Part shown: in pieces, positions 1 through 11,390 of the stretch
How the letters are laid out: every line of letters starts with the position of its first letter
Numbering within the stretch: position 1 is the stretch's first letter
From: Apostichopus japonicus
Lineage: Eukaryota > Echinodermata > Holothuroidea > Aspidochirotida > Stichopodidae
NCBI RefSeq assembly: GCF_037975245.1
Contig: NC_092576.1
Coordinates: 34,450,611-34,514,610, forward strand
Direction of reading: 5' to 3'
Length of the DNA: 64,000 nt
Made by a program: the position numbers and the translations under genes
The notes under the pieces: generated by a model
The model's database searches: none
The model's input: only the letters and a program-made list of their open reading frames with translations
Told to the model about the DNA's origin: nothing

Positions 1-83
1 TGGTCTTGAACTCGACTTAGTCGTCGGGCATAGGCGTACGAGGCGGGGGGGGGGGGCAGGGGGGCAGACTGCCCCCCCCCCCA

Positions 84-236
84 AATTTCCAGAGGACAAG
101 AAATTCGGGCAAAAGTCCTGAAAAATTCGGGCAGTCTAAGAGGAGAAAAAAAATATATATATATATATTTTTTTTCTCCTCTTAGGCTGTCTGAATTGTT
201 CAGGACTTTTGCCCGAATTTCTTGTCCTCTGGAAAT
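84..236. repeat. Imperfect inverted repeat with ~70-bp arms
   Basis: The left arm (ATTTCCAGAGGACAAGAAAT onward) is followed, after an AT-dinucleotide centre near 150-165, by its near-complete reverse complement ending at CTTGTCCTCTGGAAAT. The arms differ by a few substitutions, so the sequence would fold into a long hairpin. This looks like a small palindromic element or the end of a foldback transposon; no coding sequence is associated. Confidence 0.8.
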
Positions 237-375
237 ATATATATGTATATAAATATGCAGTAGCTTGCCCGAATCTTTTTCAAATTTTTGCCCGGCACCA
301 CCGTAAGCGCAGTTCATCTGGGCTACCACGCTTTTTGCACGATCAATTTTTTTTCTAACTAGTCAATTGTATACC

Positions 376-652
376 TGGACCAAGGGCGGAGGAACCGGGG
401 GGCACAGGGGGCACGTGCCCCCCACTTTACCTCAGGTTAAAAATGTGCCTTTTTTCTACATAAAAATTGAGGTGCCTCAAGTTAGCAAGAGGCCAGGGAA
501 CCAGAATGAACACTCGGGAAGGGCCGTTTCCGGCCATCTGAGGGGTTTGTAAAACCAAAAATTTTCTAGTACGCTCCGCGCCAACCGATGGTGGCGCTCC
601 GCTCAGATAGTCGTGCATACAACTTTGCAAATCCTGGCTAAGCCTGTGACTT
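376..652. repeat. Dispersed repeat, copy 1
   Basis: The core contains a TTTCCGGC...ATCTGAGGGG segment, then AAAATTTTCT, GTACGCTCCGCGCCAACCGA and TGGTGGCGCTCCGCTCAGAT, and ends near AAATCCTGGCTAAGCC. The same order of motifs recurs three more times to the right. Flanking G- and C-runs (GGGGGGCACAGGGGGCACGT) precede it. It is probably a short non-autonomous element; no open frame of its own is convincing. Confidence 0.65.
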
Positions 653-1407
653 TTAATGAATTTCTGTGGGTCAAGCTCAAAGCTATTTCAAATGGAAAAG
701 ATTTGTTTAGATATTAACAAGAGAAAAACTCTAATTCGGAAGATTCTTACATTAGCAACTAGCATGATTTCACCTCATTTTGTCTCAAAAGAAAACTTGT
801 TCTTTGTTTCCCAATTTGCGCATTGGATATTGCAGTGCTAGTATGCATATTTTCCTTTGGGGGGGGGGAGGGGGCGTTGATGGAGTGATGTGTTTACACA
901 AATAAGATAATACAATAAGAGTTATAAAGGGTACTAAATATAAGGCTGCATCAGTCCAATCGAATATCTGCAAAGTGCCCTTTGATGTCGGTGCCCCCCC
1001 CCAAGATTAAAAGTGCTTCCGTCGCCCTTGACCTGGACATCCCAACATGAGTGTATATAAGAAACGTATTCTTGTTCATGGATGGTGGGGGGGGGGGTGC
1101 CTACAAGCCTAGAAGTACAGGTTTATCATATTCTTTGTTAAAATTGCAGTCTCACCAGACACAGCGACATTATCCCGCCTACGTGTCGTTGAACAATGTA
1201 TGTTTTTCTGGAGGTAGCTGAGTACTATGTTAAAATAATAAATAAGGTAACTAAATAGGAGCTTAAAAAATATACTGTCCCATTTTTCCCCTTCAAAGTG
1301 ATGTACACTATTTTTCTTCTTCTAATTTACCAAATTTTTGGGGAAGTGTAAATTTCTAAAACGAGAGATTATCAAATAAAGAATGTCTAGATGCAACTTT
1401 CAAGGCC

Positions 1408-1575
1408 TCAGAAGTGCTGTTTCCGGCAATCTGAGAGGCATTGCGTGCCAAAAATTTTCTTGTACGCTACGCGCCAACCGATGGTGGCACTCCGCTTAGA
1501 TAGTGTCACGGGAACTTTCGGGCACAAAAAGATCTGCCCCCCAAACTGAAATGGTCCCGTACGCCTATGTCGTCG
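1408..1575. repeat. Dispersed repeat, copy 2
   Basis: It shares GCTGTTTCCGGCAATCTGAG, CAAAAATTTTCTTGTACGCT and GCGCCAACCGATGGTGGCAC with copies 1, 3 and 4, in the same order and orientation. The right side continues into a C-run and ends near a TACGCCTATG segment that also resembles the first bases of the window. Confidence 0.6.
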
Positions 1576-2082
1576 GGGAACATGACGCATTTCGGTATTA
1601 GCCCAGGATCTATATGCGAACTGCACTAGACATATGTCCTTCGATGCAACACTGTGATCCAGAGATAAAATGTTATACAATGCGAACTTAATGCTAAGTG
1701 TTACCCCACCCCTAGTACCGTAACTCATACAATGAATCTAAAAATAAAAAATTCCGCATGCGATTTGAGAATTGAGCACATTTCCTGCTAATATCATGTA
1801 GTGGATCCAAAGGTGTATCATTGCCGGCGGGGGGGGGGGGGCGGACGCACACATTACTTCTTGAGATTGTTCCCACCTGCATGAAAACGTGCGCCCCACA
1901 ACCCTATGCCCACCCCTCTAATCGCTTCCCGATGAGTTACGAAACCAGACCCATCGTATACAAAATTCTACTTGGATTATTTGTCCCCTGATTTTTTTCT
2001 GTTGATGCCCATGCATTTCCCCAAACTAAATTTCTAAGCCATGAGATCTAAAACTTAAGGAGGCTTGGGAGCATCATTGGGT

Positions 2083-2185
2083 CTGGGAAGTGTTATTTCC
2101 GGTGATCTGGGGGGTATATTTGCCAAAAATTTATTGTACGCTACGCGCGAACCCATGGTCGCGCTTCGCTTAGATAGTATCAGAG
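2083..2185. repeat. Dispersed repeat, copy 3
   Basis: This is the most diverged of the four copies: TTATTTCCGGTGATCTGGGG, then AAAATTTATTGTACGCTACG and CGCGCTTCGCTTAGATAGT. Only the core is visible. Confidence 0.55.
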
Positions 2186-2654
2186 AACAGATACGCGTCC
2201 CCACCATTATCCACGACTGATCTGCGCCCATGCACCAATAAATTAACTGTGTCTGAATTTTCGAACTTTCCCTGACCAACATTCCTAACAATCTTCCATC
2301 TTCTCGCGCAATTTTGACCGGTCTGTTAGGGGTTGAAGGTTTTTCTGTATTGGCTGTCCATAAATAAAATTTTGTGCAACATTTTGGGTATGTTTTGAAG
2401 TGAATTTATTTCACGAGAAGTGTGAATTTTCAAATTCTGAACGAATAATGGGCTTAAAACCTTGAAAAGTGGGACTGACGGGTATTGTGGGCCGCGACGT
2501 AGAATCACCTACAAAAGCAATGATCCACAGGAGATGCGATGAGGTCGAACATGATGTGTGACTGGTGACAATCTTCAAAAAGGTTATGGATGGAAATTGG
2601 GAAAATACTTGATTGACTCAGGCAAAAGTGAACATCTAGTGGGTCATTTTCAAG

Positions 2655-2797
2655 CCCGAGATGTGCCATTTCCGGTGATCTGGGGGGGTGTCAAAACGAG
2701 AAATTTTCTTGTACGCTGCGCGCCGACCGATGGTGGCGCTCCGCTTAGATAGTCATTCGCGCCCCCCGGGTTAGAAAATCCTGGATACGCCCCTGCA
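2655..2797. repeat. Dispersed repeat, copy 4
   Basis: It shares CATTTCCGGTGATCTGGGGG, AAATTTTCTTGTACGCTGCG and GATGGTGGCGCTCCGCTTAG with the other copies. It ends with a short C-run and AAAATCCTGGATACGCCCCT, which matches the right end of copy 1. Confidence 0.6.
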
Positions 2798-3599
2798 TAC
2801 TGATGTAAAATCGACATATATGTATATGTAGTGTTGGAACATAGAGGTGACAGAACAGATTAGAGATTATTGCATGCAGTTAGGTGTGTTTAACATCTAT
2901 ATGTAGCTTTAGAAATCAAGAGAACTTTAACCATAATTTTTTGCATTGGAGAGCTCTGCTGTAGTTCCTAGGCTGATAAATAAATGCTGTAGATATGATA
3001 GTGATTCTGAGTTTTGTAGGGCATTATTGATGTTAACTATGAAAAACACATACAACAGGCGTGGTTAAAGGGACATCAGATTTATGCCCGATGCTGAGAT
3101 TGAAGACTGACAAACAGTGTATGGGAATATTTTGATTTTCAAAAACCAGGTTTATAGCTATGTGATAGGCCACATGCCGCTAAAGAGGGAATTTTGAAGT
3201 GAATCCCATAATCTTCAGTGGTCATGTTATCAAACTATATATATACTTTATGTAGGCATTCATTGGTATGATACTATCCTTGTTATACGAGTGATTCACC
3301 CGGCACCTTCTATGTAACCTGCTAAACACTACACTGTGTAATAGGTTCAGGCTCATTCATGGTCGAAAATTTAAATAAAAAATGAGACATCCACGTGCAA
3401 AATAATCCCCAAATTATGATGGCATCCCTGGGTTCAAAAAGGAGAATTAATGCTTTCTTTTTGTATCCTTGATGGACAGAACATTCCCAGAGACACTACA
3501 TGTGTACTAAAGTGGTATGTATAAATACAATTGAGAACATGGTCAGTGTTTGGACTGTCATTAGGCCAAATATGAGCTCAAATATGTGTTTTTGTTTTT

Positions 3600-4030
3600 T
3601 TTTTGGTTCAATACATACAAAACACATGTTTGAGCTCAGACTTGTGCAAATTTTCCACAACCTAGTACTCCAAACTGAAAACAGTACCCCAAATTGTACC
3701 GTATATCAAGATAGTTGTGCTAGTTTTGTCTCTAAAATTAGAAGTTAAAGTTGGAAAAGTTTAGTTTAAAGATTTGTTAACAACAAAAAACACATATTTG
3801 AGCTCAGTCATAGCAAGTAACTTGATTTTTCATTTCAGATTATCACATACAAGGACACCAAACTTAAAACAGTACTCCAAAATAAAATGCAGTACCCCCA
3901 CACACTGTACTGTATATCAAGAGTTATATAAGGTGCACTGTTTTTTGTCTGAAATATGAAGTAAAAGTTGGAATTTTTTGTTCAAAGACTTGTTTTCAAT
4001 ACAAACACATGTTTAAGCTCAGTGTATGTT
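3600..4030. repeat. Decayed tandem repeat, about three copies
   Basis: Segments beginning AACACATGTTTGAGCTCAG (near 3,620), AACACATATTTGAGCTCAG (near 3,788) and AACACATGTTTAAGCTCAG (near 4,003) are each preceded by a similar stretch with TTGGAA, a T-rich run and AAAGA. The first two also share a CAGTACTCCAAA-like stretch and TATATCAAGA. Spacing is uneven (about 170 and 215 bp), so the copies are old. Confidence 0.5.
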
Positions 4031-4859
4031 ATCATCGATTAAAATGGTTATACTACAGTAACACACAAAAGTATTTGGACCAAGTTCGCCTTATCGAGGT
4101 AAGCATATGTACACATAGTAAATCACATGCATATATTCACAGTCAATTTCAGTATATTAATTTGGCATGAGAATATTGAGGTATGCAATTGTTTGCACTG
4201 TTAGTTAGTTGGTAATATTCACAGTCAATTTCAATTTATTCAAGTTTTCATATTCTATTAATATTGATTTTGTTTGAGGAGTGAATTATAAGAAAGAATT
4301 TTACTGGCTTATACCACAATGGAACAGTAATATCTGAAATAAGGAAACACACAATATTCGGGGTACCGGACTCACTTTTGATGTACTTTTTATAATGTAT
4401 AATTTTATTATGTTAAATTCAGATATAAATGATAAGAATATACATGTGGAAAATAGAACTGCCTGGTCAGTTTCCATTTCATCACTATCATAGAACTTGT
4501 ATTTTGAAGGTGTGTGACAGAAAGTCCCACATTTATTGAGAGGACACAAATCAGTCCCCCAATGTACTGTTCAAAATGTGCCAACGTAATGGTCCCCCAA
4601 ATGTAGAGAAGGTTTGTATGCATGGTCTAACCCTGTGTACGGTACTATTTTCGTAATAGCGCTTTCCAATCATCTCCACCCCTCATTCCCACTCAACTAG
4701 TGGAATGATATGAAAACATTATTTAGACATAATATCACAATATTAGGGCATTATGGAGGTCTAACCCTGTATACGGTACCTGATTCCATAGTAACCCACA
4801 CCAATTGCTCCGTGCAATGAGCTAGATAGTGTACAATCTGTAATTTTCTAAACATATCA

Positions 4860-5420
4860 AACTTTATTTAGCAGGGATAAAAGCAAATAGTCTCCTGCCC
4901 AGCCCACCCCCACCCCACCCTCCATCCCATTCAACACATAAAATCCTATGCTTTCAAATATTTGATATTAATGAGATCTCAAACCTATGTACCTGCATTC
5001 CTAGTTGCCCTCTACAGCAACCTGCCCCCCCCCCCCCGCACCCCTAACTGCTCCACATGATGGATCCACATATGGGTGGAGCCTGTAAAAGTTGTACAAG
5101 GTAATTTTTTACACTGATGTATTTGAGATTAAGCAGTTCACCAATTTGGAATGACATTGAAACTCTGAATTGGTGGAAATAAGATGTTCAAATGTTAATA
5201 TTAGACTGTTCCTTAAATTCTCACACACATTATGGGGACCCTAAAAGTTGAAAAAAAAACTTTCACCTAGCATTGAATATACATCACCTCAATCTATACT
5301 GTTGAAAATGGTAAAAACAACCCAGCAACCCCATTCCCCCAACCCCTAACTGCCCCACATGATGGATCCACATATGGGTGGAGCCTGTAAAAATTGTACA
5401 AGGTAATTTTCTACACTGAT
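4860..5420. repeat. Left-edge short variant repeat
   Basis: Near 5,305 the monomer jumps from GTTGAAAATGGTAAAAACAA to CCCAGCAACCCCATTCCCCC and then CCCTAACTGCCCCACATGAT. This is the same kind of junction as in the right-edge short units, so the two array ends share a rearranged form that is absent from the uniform centre. Confidence 0.65.
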
Positions 5421-5899
5421 ATATTTGAGATTAAGCAGTTTCCCAATTTGGGATGACATGGAAACCTTGAAATGGTGGAAATAAGATGGTTAAAAATTAA
5501 TGGTAGATGTTCATTAAATTCTCACATACATAATGGGACCCTAAAAGTTGAAAACAAAAATAAAATTACCTATCATTTAATACACTTTATTAACTTTAAT
5601 CTGTGCTGTTGGAAATGGTAAAAAAATCTTTCTCAAATAATAGGAGAAAACCCTAACAGTGTACAACCCTATTTTCTCTGAGATATATCAAATTGTATGA
5701 ATGTAGCATATGCAACAGTGCATTTTCTCAATAGCGCTTTCCAATCATCTCCACCCCTCATTCCCACTCAACTAGTGGAATGATATGAAAACATTATTTA
5801 GACATAATATAACAATATTAGGGCATAATGGAGGTCTAACCCTGTATACGGTACCTGATTCCATAGTAACCGACACCTTGAACTGCCCCATGCAATGAG

Positions 5900-8800
5900 C
5901 TAGATAGTGTGATAGTGTACAATATGTAATTTTCAAGACATATCAAACTTTATGTAGCAGGGATAAAAGCAAATTATGTTCAACAGGGCAGCCAAGTCAC
6001 TTGGATCCACCCCCCCCCCCCACCGACCCTCCATCCCATTCAACAAGGATGAATTCACATAAAATCCTATGCTCTAAAATATTTGATCCTAATGAGAGCT
6101 CTAACCTGCTTTCCCAGTTGCTACCCCCCTCCCCTCCCCTCCCCCCTATCTGCTCCACATGATGGTTTACATATTGGTGGTGAATGTAAAAGTTGGAGAA
6201 AGTAATTTTTTACACTGATATATTTGAGATTGAGCAGTTTCCCAATTTGGGATGGCATGGAAACCTTGAAATGGTGGAAATAAGATGGTCAAAAACTAAT
6301 GGTAGATGTTCATTAAATTCTCACATACATAAATGGGACCCTAAAAGTTGAAAACAAACATAAAATTAACTATCATTTAATATACCTTAATCTATGCTGT
6401 TGGAAATGCTAAAAAAATCTTCCTCAAACAATAGGAGAAAACACTAACAGTGTACAACCCTATTTTCTCTGAGATATATCAAATTGTATGAATGTAGCAT
6501 ATGCAACAGTGTATTTTCTCAATAGCGCTTTCCAATCATCTCCACCCCTCATTCCCACTCAACTAGTGGAATGATATGAAAACATAATTTAGACATAATA
6601 TCACAATATTAGGGCATTATGGAGGTCTAACCCTGTATACGGTACCTGATTCCATAGTAACCCACACCTTGAACTGCCCCATGCAATGAGCCAGATAGTG
6701 TACAATCTGTAATTTTCAAGACATATCAAACTTTATTTAGCAGGGATAAAAGCAAATAGTCTCCTGCCAAGCCCCTTGGACCCACCCCCTCCCCACCCTC
6801 CATCCCATTCAACAAAGATGAATACACATAAAATCCTATGCTTTCAAATATTTGATATTAATGAGATCTCAAACCTATGTACCTGCATTCCCAGTTGAAC
6901 TCTACAGCAACCCCCCCCCCGCACCCCTAACTGCACCACATGATGGATCCACATATGGGTGGAACTTGTAAAAGTTGTACAAGGTAATTTTCTACACTGA
7001 TGTATTTGAGTCTAAGCAGTTTACCAATTTGGAATGACATCGAAACTTTGAAACGGTGGAAATAAGATGGTCAAAAATTAATATTAGACTTCATTAAATT
7101 TTCACACACATTATGGGGACCCTAAGAGTTGAAAAAAAAAATTCTAGTTTACATTTAATATACATCACTTTAATCTATGCTGTTGGAAATGGTAAAAAAA
7201 TCTTTCTGGAACAATATGAGAAAACCACAATAGTGTACAACCATATTTCTTTGAGATATATCAAATTGTATGAATGTAGCATATGCAACAGTGCATTTTC
7301 TCAATAGCGCTTTCCAATCATCTCCACCCCTCATTCCCACTCAACTAGTGGAATGATATGAAAACATTATTTAGACATAATATAACAATATTAGGGCATA
7401 ATGGAGGTCTAGCCCTGTATACGGTACCTGATTCCATAGTAACCGACACCTTGAACTGCCCCATGCAATGAGCTAGATAGTGTACAATCTGTAATTTTCA
7501 AGACATATCAAACTTTATGTAGCAGGGATAAAAGCAAATTATGTCCAAGAGGGCAGCCAAGTCACTTGGATCCCCCCCCCCCCACCGAACCTCCATCCCA
7601 TTCAACAAGGACGAATTCACATAAAATCCTATGCTTTCAAATATTTGATCTTAATGAGAGTTATAACCTTCTTTCCCAGTTGCTACCCCCCCCCCCTCCC
7701 CTCCCCCTTTCTGCTCCACATGATGGTTCCACATATTGGTGGAGCCTGTAAAAGTTGTACAAGGTAATTTTCTACACTGATGTATTTGAGTCTAAGCAGT
7801 TTACCAATTTGGGATGACATGGAAACCTTGAAATGGTGGAAATAAGATTGTCAAAAATTAATGGTAGATGTTCATTAAATTCTCACATACATAATGGGAC
7901 CCTAAAAGTTGAAAACAAAAATAACTTTACCTATCATTTAATGCACCTTAATCTATGCTGTTGGAAATGGTAAAAAAATCTGTCTCAAATAATAGGAGAA
8001 AACCTTAACAGTGTACAACCCTATTTTCTCTGAGATATATCAAATTGTATGAATGTAGCATATGCAACAGCGCATTTTCTCAATAGCGCTTTCCAATCAT
8101 CTCCACCCCTCATTCCCACTCAACTAGTGGAATGATATGAAAACATTATTTAGACATAATATCACAATATTAGGGCATTATGGAGGTCTAACCCTGTATA
8201 CGGTACCTGATTCCATAGTAACCGACACCAACTGCCCCATGCAATGAGCTAGATAGTGGGATAGTGTACAATCTGTAATTTTCAAGACATATCAAACTTT
8301 ATGTAGCAGGGATAAAAGCAAATTATGTCCAAGAGGGCAGCCAAGTCACTTGGATCCACCCCCCCCCCCCCCACCGAACCTCCATCCCATTCAACAAGGA
8401 CGAATTCACATAAAATCCTATGCTTTCAAATATTTGATCCTAATGAGAGCTATAACCTGCTTTCCCAGTTGCTACCCCCCTCCCCCCTCCCCTCCCCCTT
8501 TCTGCTCCACATGATGGTTCCACATATTGGTGGAGCCTGTAAAAGTTGTACAAGGTAATTTTCTACACTGATGTATTTGAGTCTAAGCAGTTTACCAATT
8601 TGGGATGACATGGAAACCTTGAAATGGTGGAAACAAGATGGTCAAAAATTAATGGTAGATGTTCATTAAATACTCACATACATAATGGGACCCTAAAAGT
8701 TGAAAACAAAAATAAATTTACCTATCATTTAATGCACCTTAATCTATGCTGTTGGAAATGGTAAAAACATCATTCTCAAATAATATGAAAAACCTTAACA

Positions 8801-11390
8801 GTGTACAACCCTATTTTCTCTGAGATATATCAAATTGTATGAATGTAGCATATGCAACAGTGCATTTTCTCAATAGCGCTTTCCAATCATCTCCACCCCT
8901 CATTCCCACTCAACTAGTGGAATGATATGAAAACATTATTTAGACATAATATAACAATATTAGGGCATAATGGAGGTCTAACCCTGTATACGGTACCTGA
9001 TTCCATAGTAACCGACACCTTGAACTGCCCCATGCAATGAGCTAGATAGTGTGATAGTGTACAATCTGTAATTTTCAAGACATATCAAACTTTATGTAGC
9101 AGGGATAAAAGCAAATTATGTTCAACAGGGCAGCCAAGTCACTTGGATCCATCCCCCCCCCCACCGACCCTCCATCCCATTCAACAAGGATGAATTCACA
9201 TAAAATCCTATGCTCTAAAATATTTGATCCTAATGAGAGCTCTAACCTGCTTTCCCAGTTGCTACCCCCCTCCCCTCCCCTCCCCCCTATCTGCTCCACA
9301 TGATGGTTCTACATATTGGTGGTGAATGTAAAAGTTGGAGAAAGTAATTTTTTACACTGATATATTTGAGATTGAGCAGTTTCCCAATTTGGGATGGCAT
9401 GGAAACCTTGAAATGGTGGAAATAAGATGGTCAAAAACTAATGGTAGATGTTCATTAAATTCTCACATACATAAATGGGACCCTAAAAGTTGAAAACAAA
9501 CATAAAATTAACTATCATTTAATATACCTTAATCTATGCTGTTGGAAATGCTAAAAAAATCTTCCTCAAACAATAGGAGAAAACCCTAACAGTGTACAAC
9601 CCTATTTTCTCTGAGATATATCAAATTGTATGAATGTAGCATATGCAACAGTGTATTTTCTCAATAGCGCTTTCCAATCATCTCCACCCCTCATTCCCAC
9701 TCAACTAGTGGAATGATATGAAAACATAATTTAGACATAATATCACAATATTAGGGCATTATGGAGGTCTAACCCTGTATACGGTACCTGATTCCATAGT
9801 AACCCACACCTTGAACTGCCCCATGCAATGAGCTAGATAGTGTACAATCTGTAATTTTCAAGACATATCAAACTTTATTTAGCAGGGATAAAAGCAAATA
9901 GTCTCCTGCCAAGCCCCTTGGACCCACCCCCTCCCCACCCTCCATCCCATTCAACAAGGATGAATACACATAAAATCCTATGCTTTCAAATATTTGATAT
10001 TAATGAGATCTCAAACCTATGTACCTGCATTCCCAGTTGCCCTCTACAGCAACCCCCGCACCCCTAACTGCACCACATGATGGATCCACATATGGGTGGA
10101 ACTTGTAAAAGTTGTACAAGGTAATTTTCTACACTGATGTATTTGAGTCTAAGCAGTTTACCAATTTGGAATGACATCGAAACTTTGAAACGGTGGAAAT
10201 AAAGATGGTCAAAAATTAATATTAGACTTCATTAAATTCTCACACACATTATGGGGACCCTAAGAGTTGAAAAAAAAAATTCCACTTTACATTTAATATA
10301 CATCACTTTAATCTATGCTGTTGGAAATGGTAAAAAAATCTTTCTGGAACAATATGAGAAAACCACAATAGTGTACAATCATATTTCTCTGAGATATATC
10401 AAATTCTATGAATGTAGCATATGCAACAGTGTATTTTCTCAATAGGGCTTTCCAATCATCCCCACCCCTCATTCTCACTCAACTAGTGGAATGATATGAA
10501 AACATTATTTAGACATAATATCACAATATTAGGGCATAATGGAGGTCTAACCCTGTATACGGTACCTGATTCCATAGTAACCGACACCTTGAACTTCCCC
10601 ATGCAATGAGCTAGATAGTGTACAATCTGTTATTTTCAAGACATATCAACCTTTATATAGCAGGGATAAAAGCAAATTATGTTCAACAGGGCAGCCAAGT
10701 CACTTGGATCCATCCCCCCCCCCCCACCGACCCTCCATCCCATTCAACAAGGATGAATTCACATAAAATCCTATGCTCTAAAATATTTGATCCTAATGAG
10801 AGCTCTAACCTGCTTTCCCAGTTGCTACCCCCCTCCCCTCCCCCCTATCTGCTCCACATGATGGTTCTACATATTTGTGGTGAATGTAAAAGTTGGAGAA
10901 AGTAATTTTCTACACTGATATATTTGAGATTGAGCAGTTTCCCAATTTGGGATGGCATGGAAACCTTGAAATGGTGGAAATAAGATGGTCAAAAATTAAT
11001 GGTAGCGATGTTCATTAAATTCTCACATACATAAATGGGACCCTAAAAGTTGAAAACAAAAATAAAATTAACTATCATTTAATATACCTTAATCTATGCT
11101 GTTGGAAATGCTAAAAAAATCTTCCTCAAACAATAGGAAAAAACCCTAACAGTGTACAACCCTATTTTCTCTGAGATATATCAAATTGTATGAATGTAGC
11201 ATATGCAACAGTGCATTTTCTCAATAGCGCTTTCCAATCATCTCCACCCCTCATTCCCACTCAACTAGTGGAATGATATGAAAACATTATTTAGACATAA
11301 TATAACAATATTAGGGCATAATGGAGGTCTAACCCTGTATACGGTACCTGATTCCATAGTAACCGACACCTTGAACTGCCCCATGCAATG
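5900..11390. repeat. Higher-order repeat block 1a (seven monomers)
   Basis: Diagnostic variants in this block recur about 5,490 bp later. The deletion variant ATGGTTTACATATTGG is near 6,163 and again near 11,654. The AAAAATTCTAGTTTACATTT variant is at about 7,133 and 12,625. Boundaries are approximate because the block is defined by periodicity and not by a junction. Confidence 0.75.

Larger units (their letters stand above)
1..4615. other. Gene-free repeat-rich flank left of the satellite
   Basis: No exon with supporting splice sites or recognisable protein motif was found on either strand. The short open frames here overlap repeated DNA and G/C homopolymer runs. The contents are an inverted repeat at the far left, four copies of a dispersed element between about 0.4 and 2.8 kb, several poly-G or poly-C runs of 9-14 bases (for example near 45, 860, 1087 and 1830), and a decayed tandem repeat at 3.6-4.0 kb. 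The stretch 2.8-3.6 kb and 4.05-4.6 kb shows nothing recognisable. Confidence 0.7.

Noticed and set aside
7113-7307. Recurring 64-codon frame starting MGTLRVEKKN in satellite monomers (also near 10,251, 12,605, 15,737, 19,660, 25,151)
   Set aside because: It appears once per certain monomers at fixed register, has no known motif, and is absent from other monomers; it is a by-product of the repeat and not evidence of a protein.
8325-8558. Proline-rich frames (MSKRAAKSLGSTPPPP...) across the satellite
   Set aside because: The proline runs are the C-homopolymer tracts, and the frame shifts between copies whenever the run length changes.
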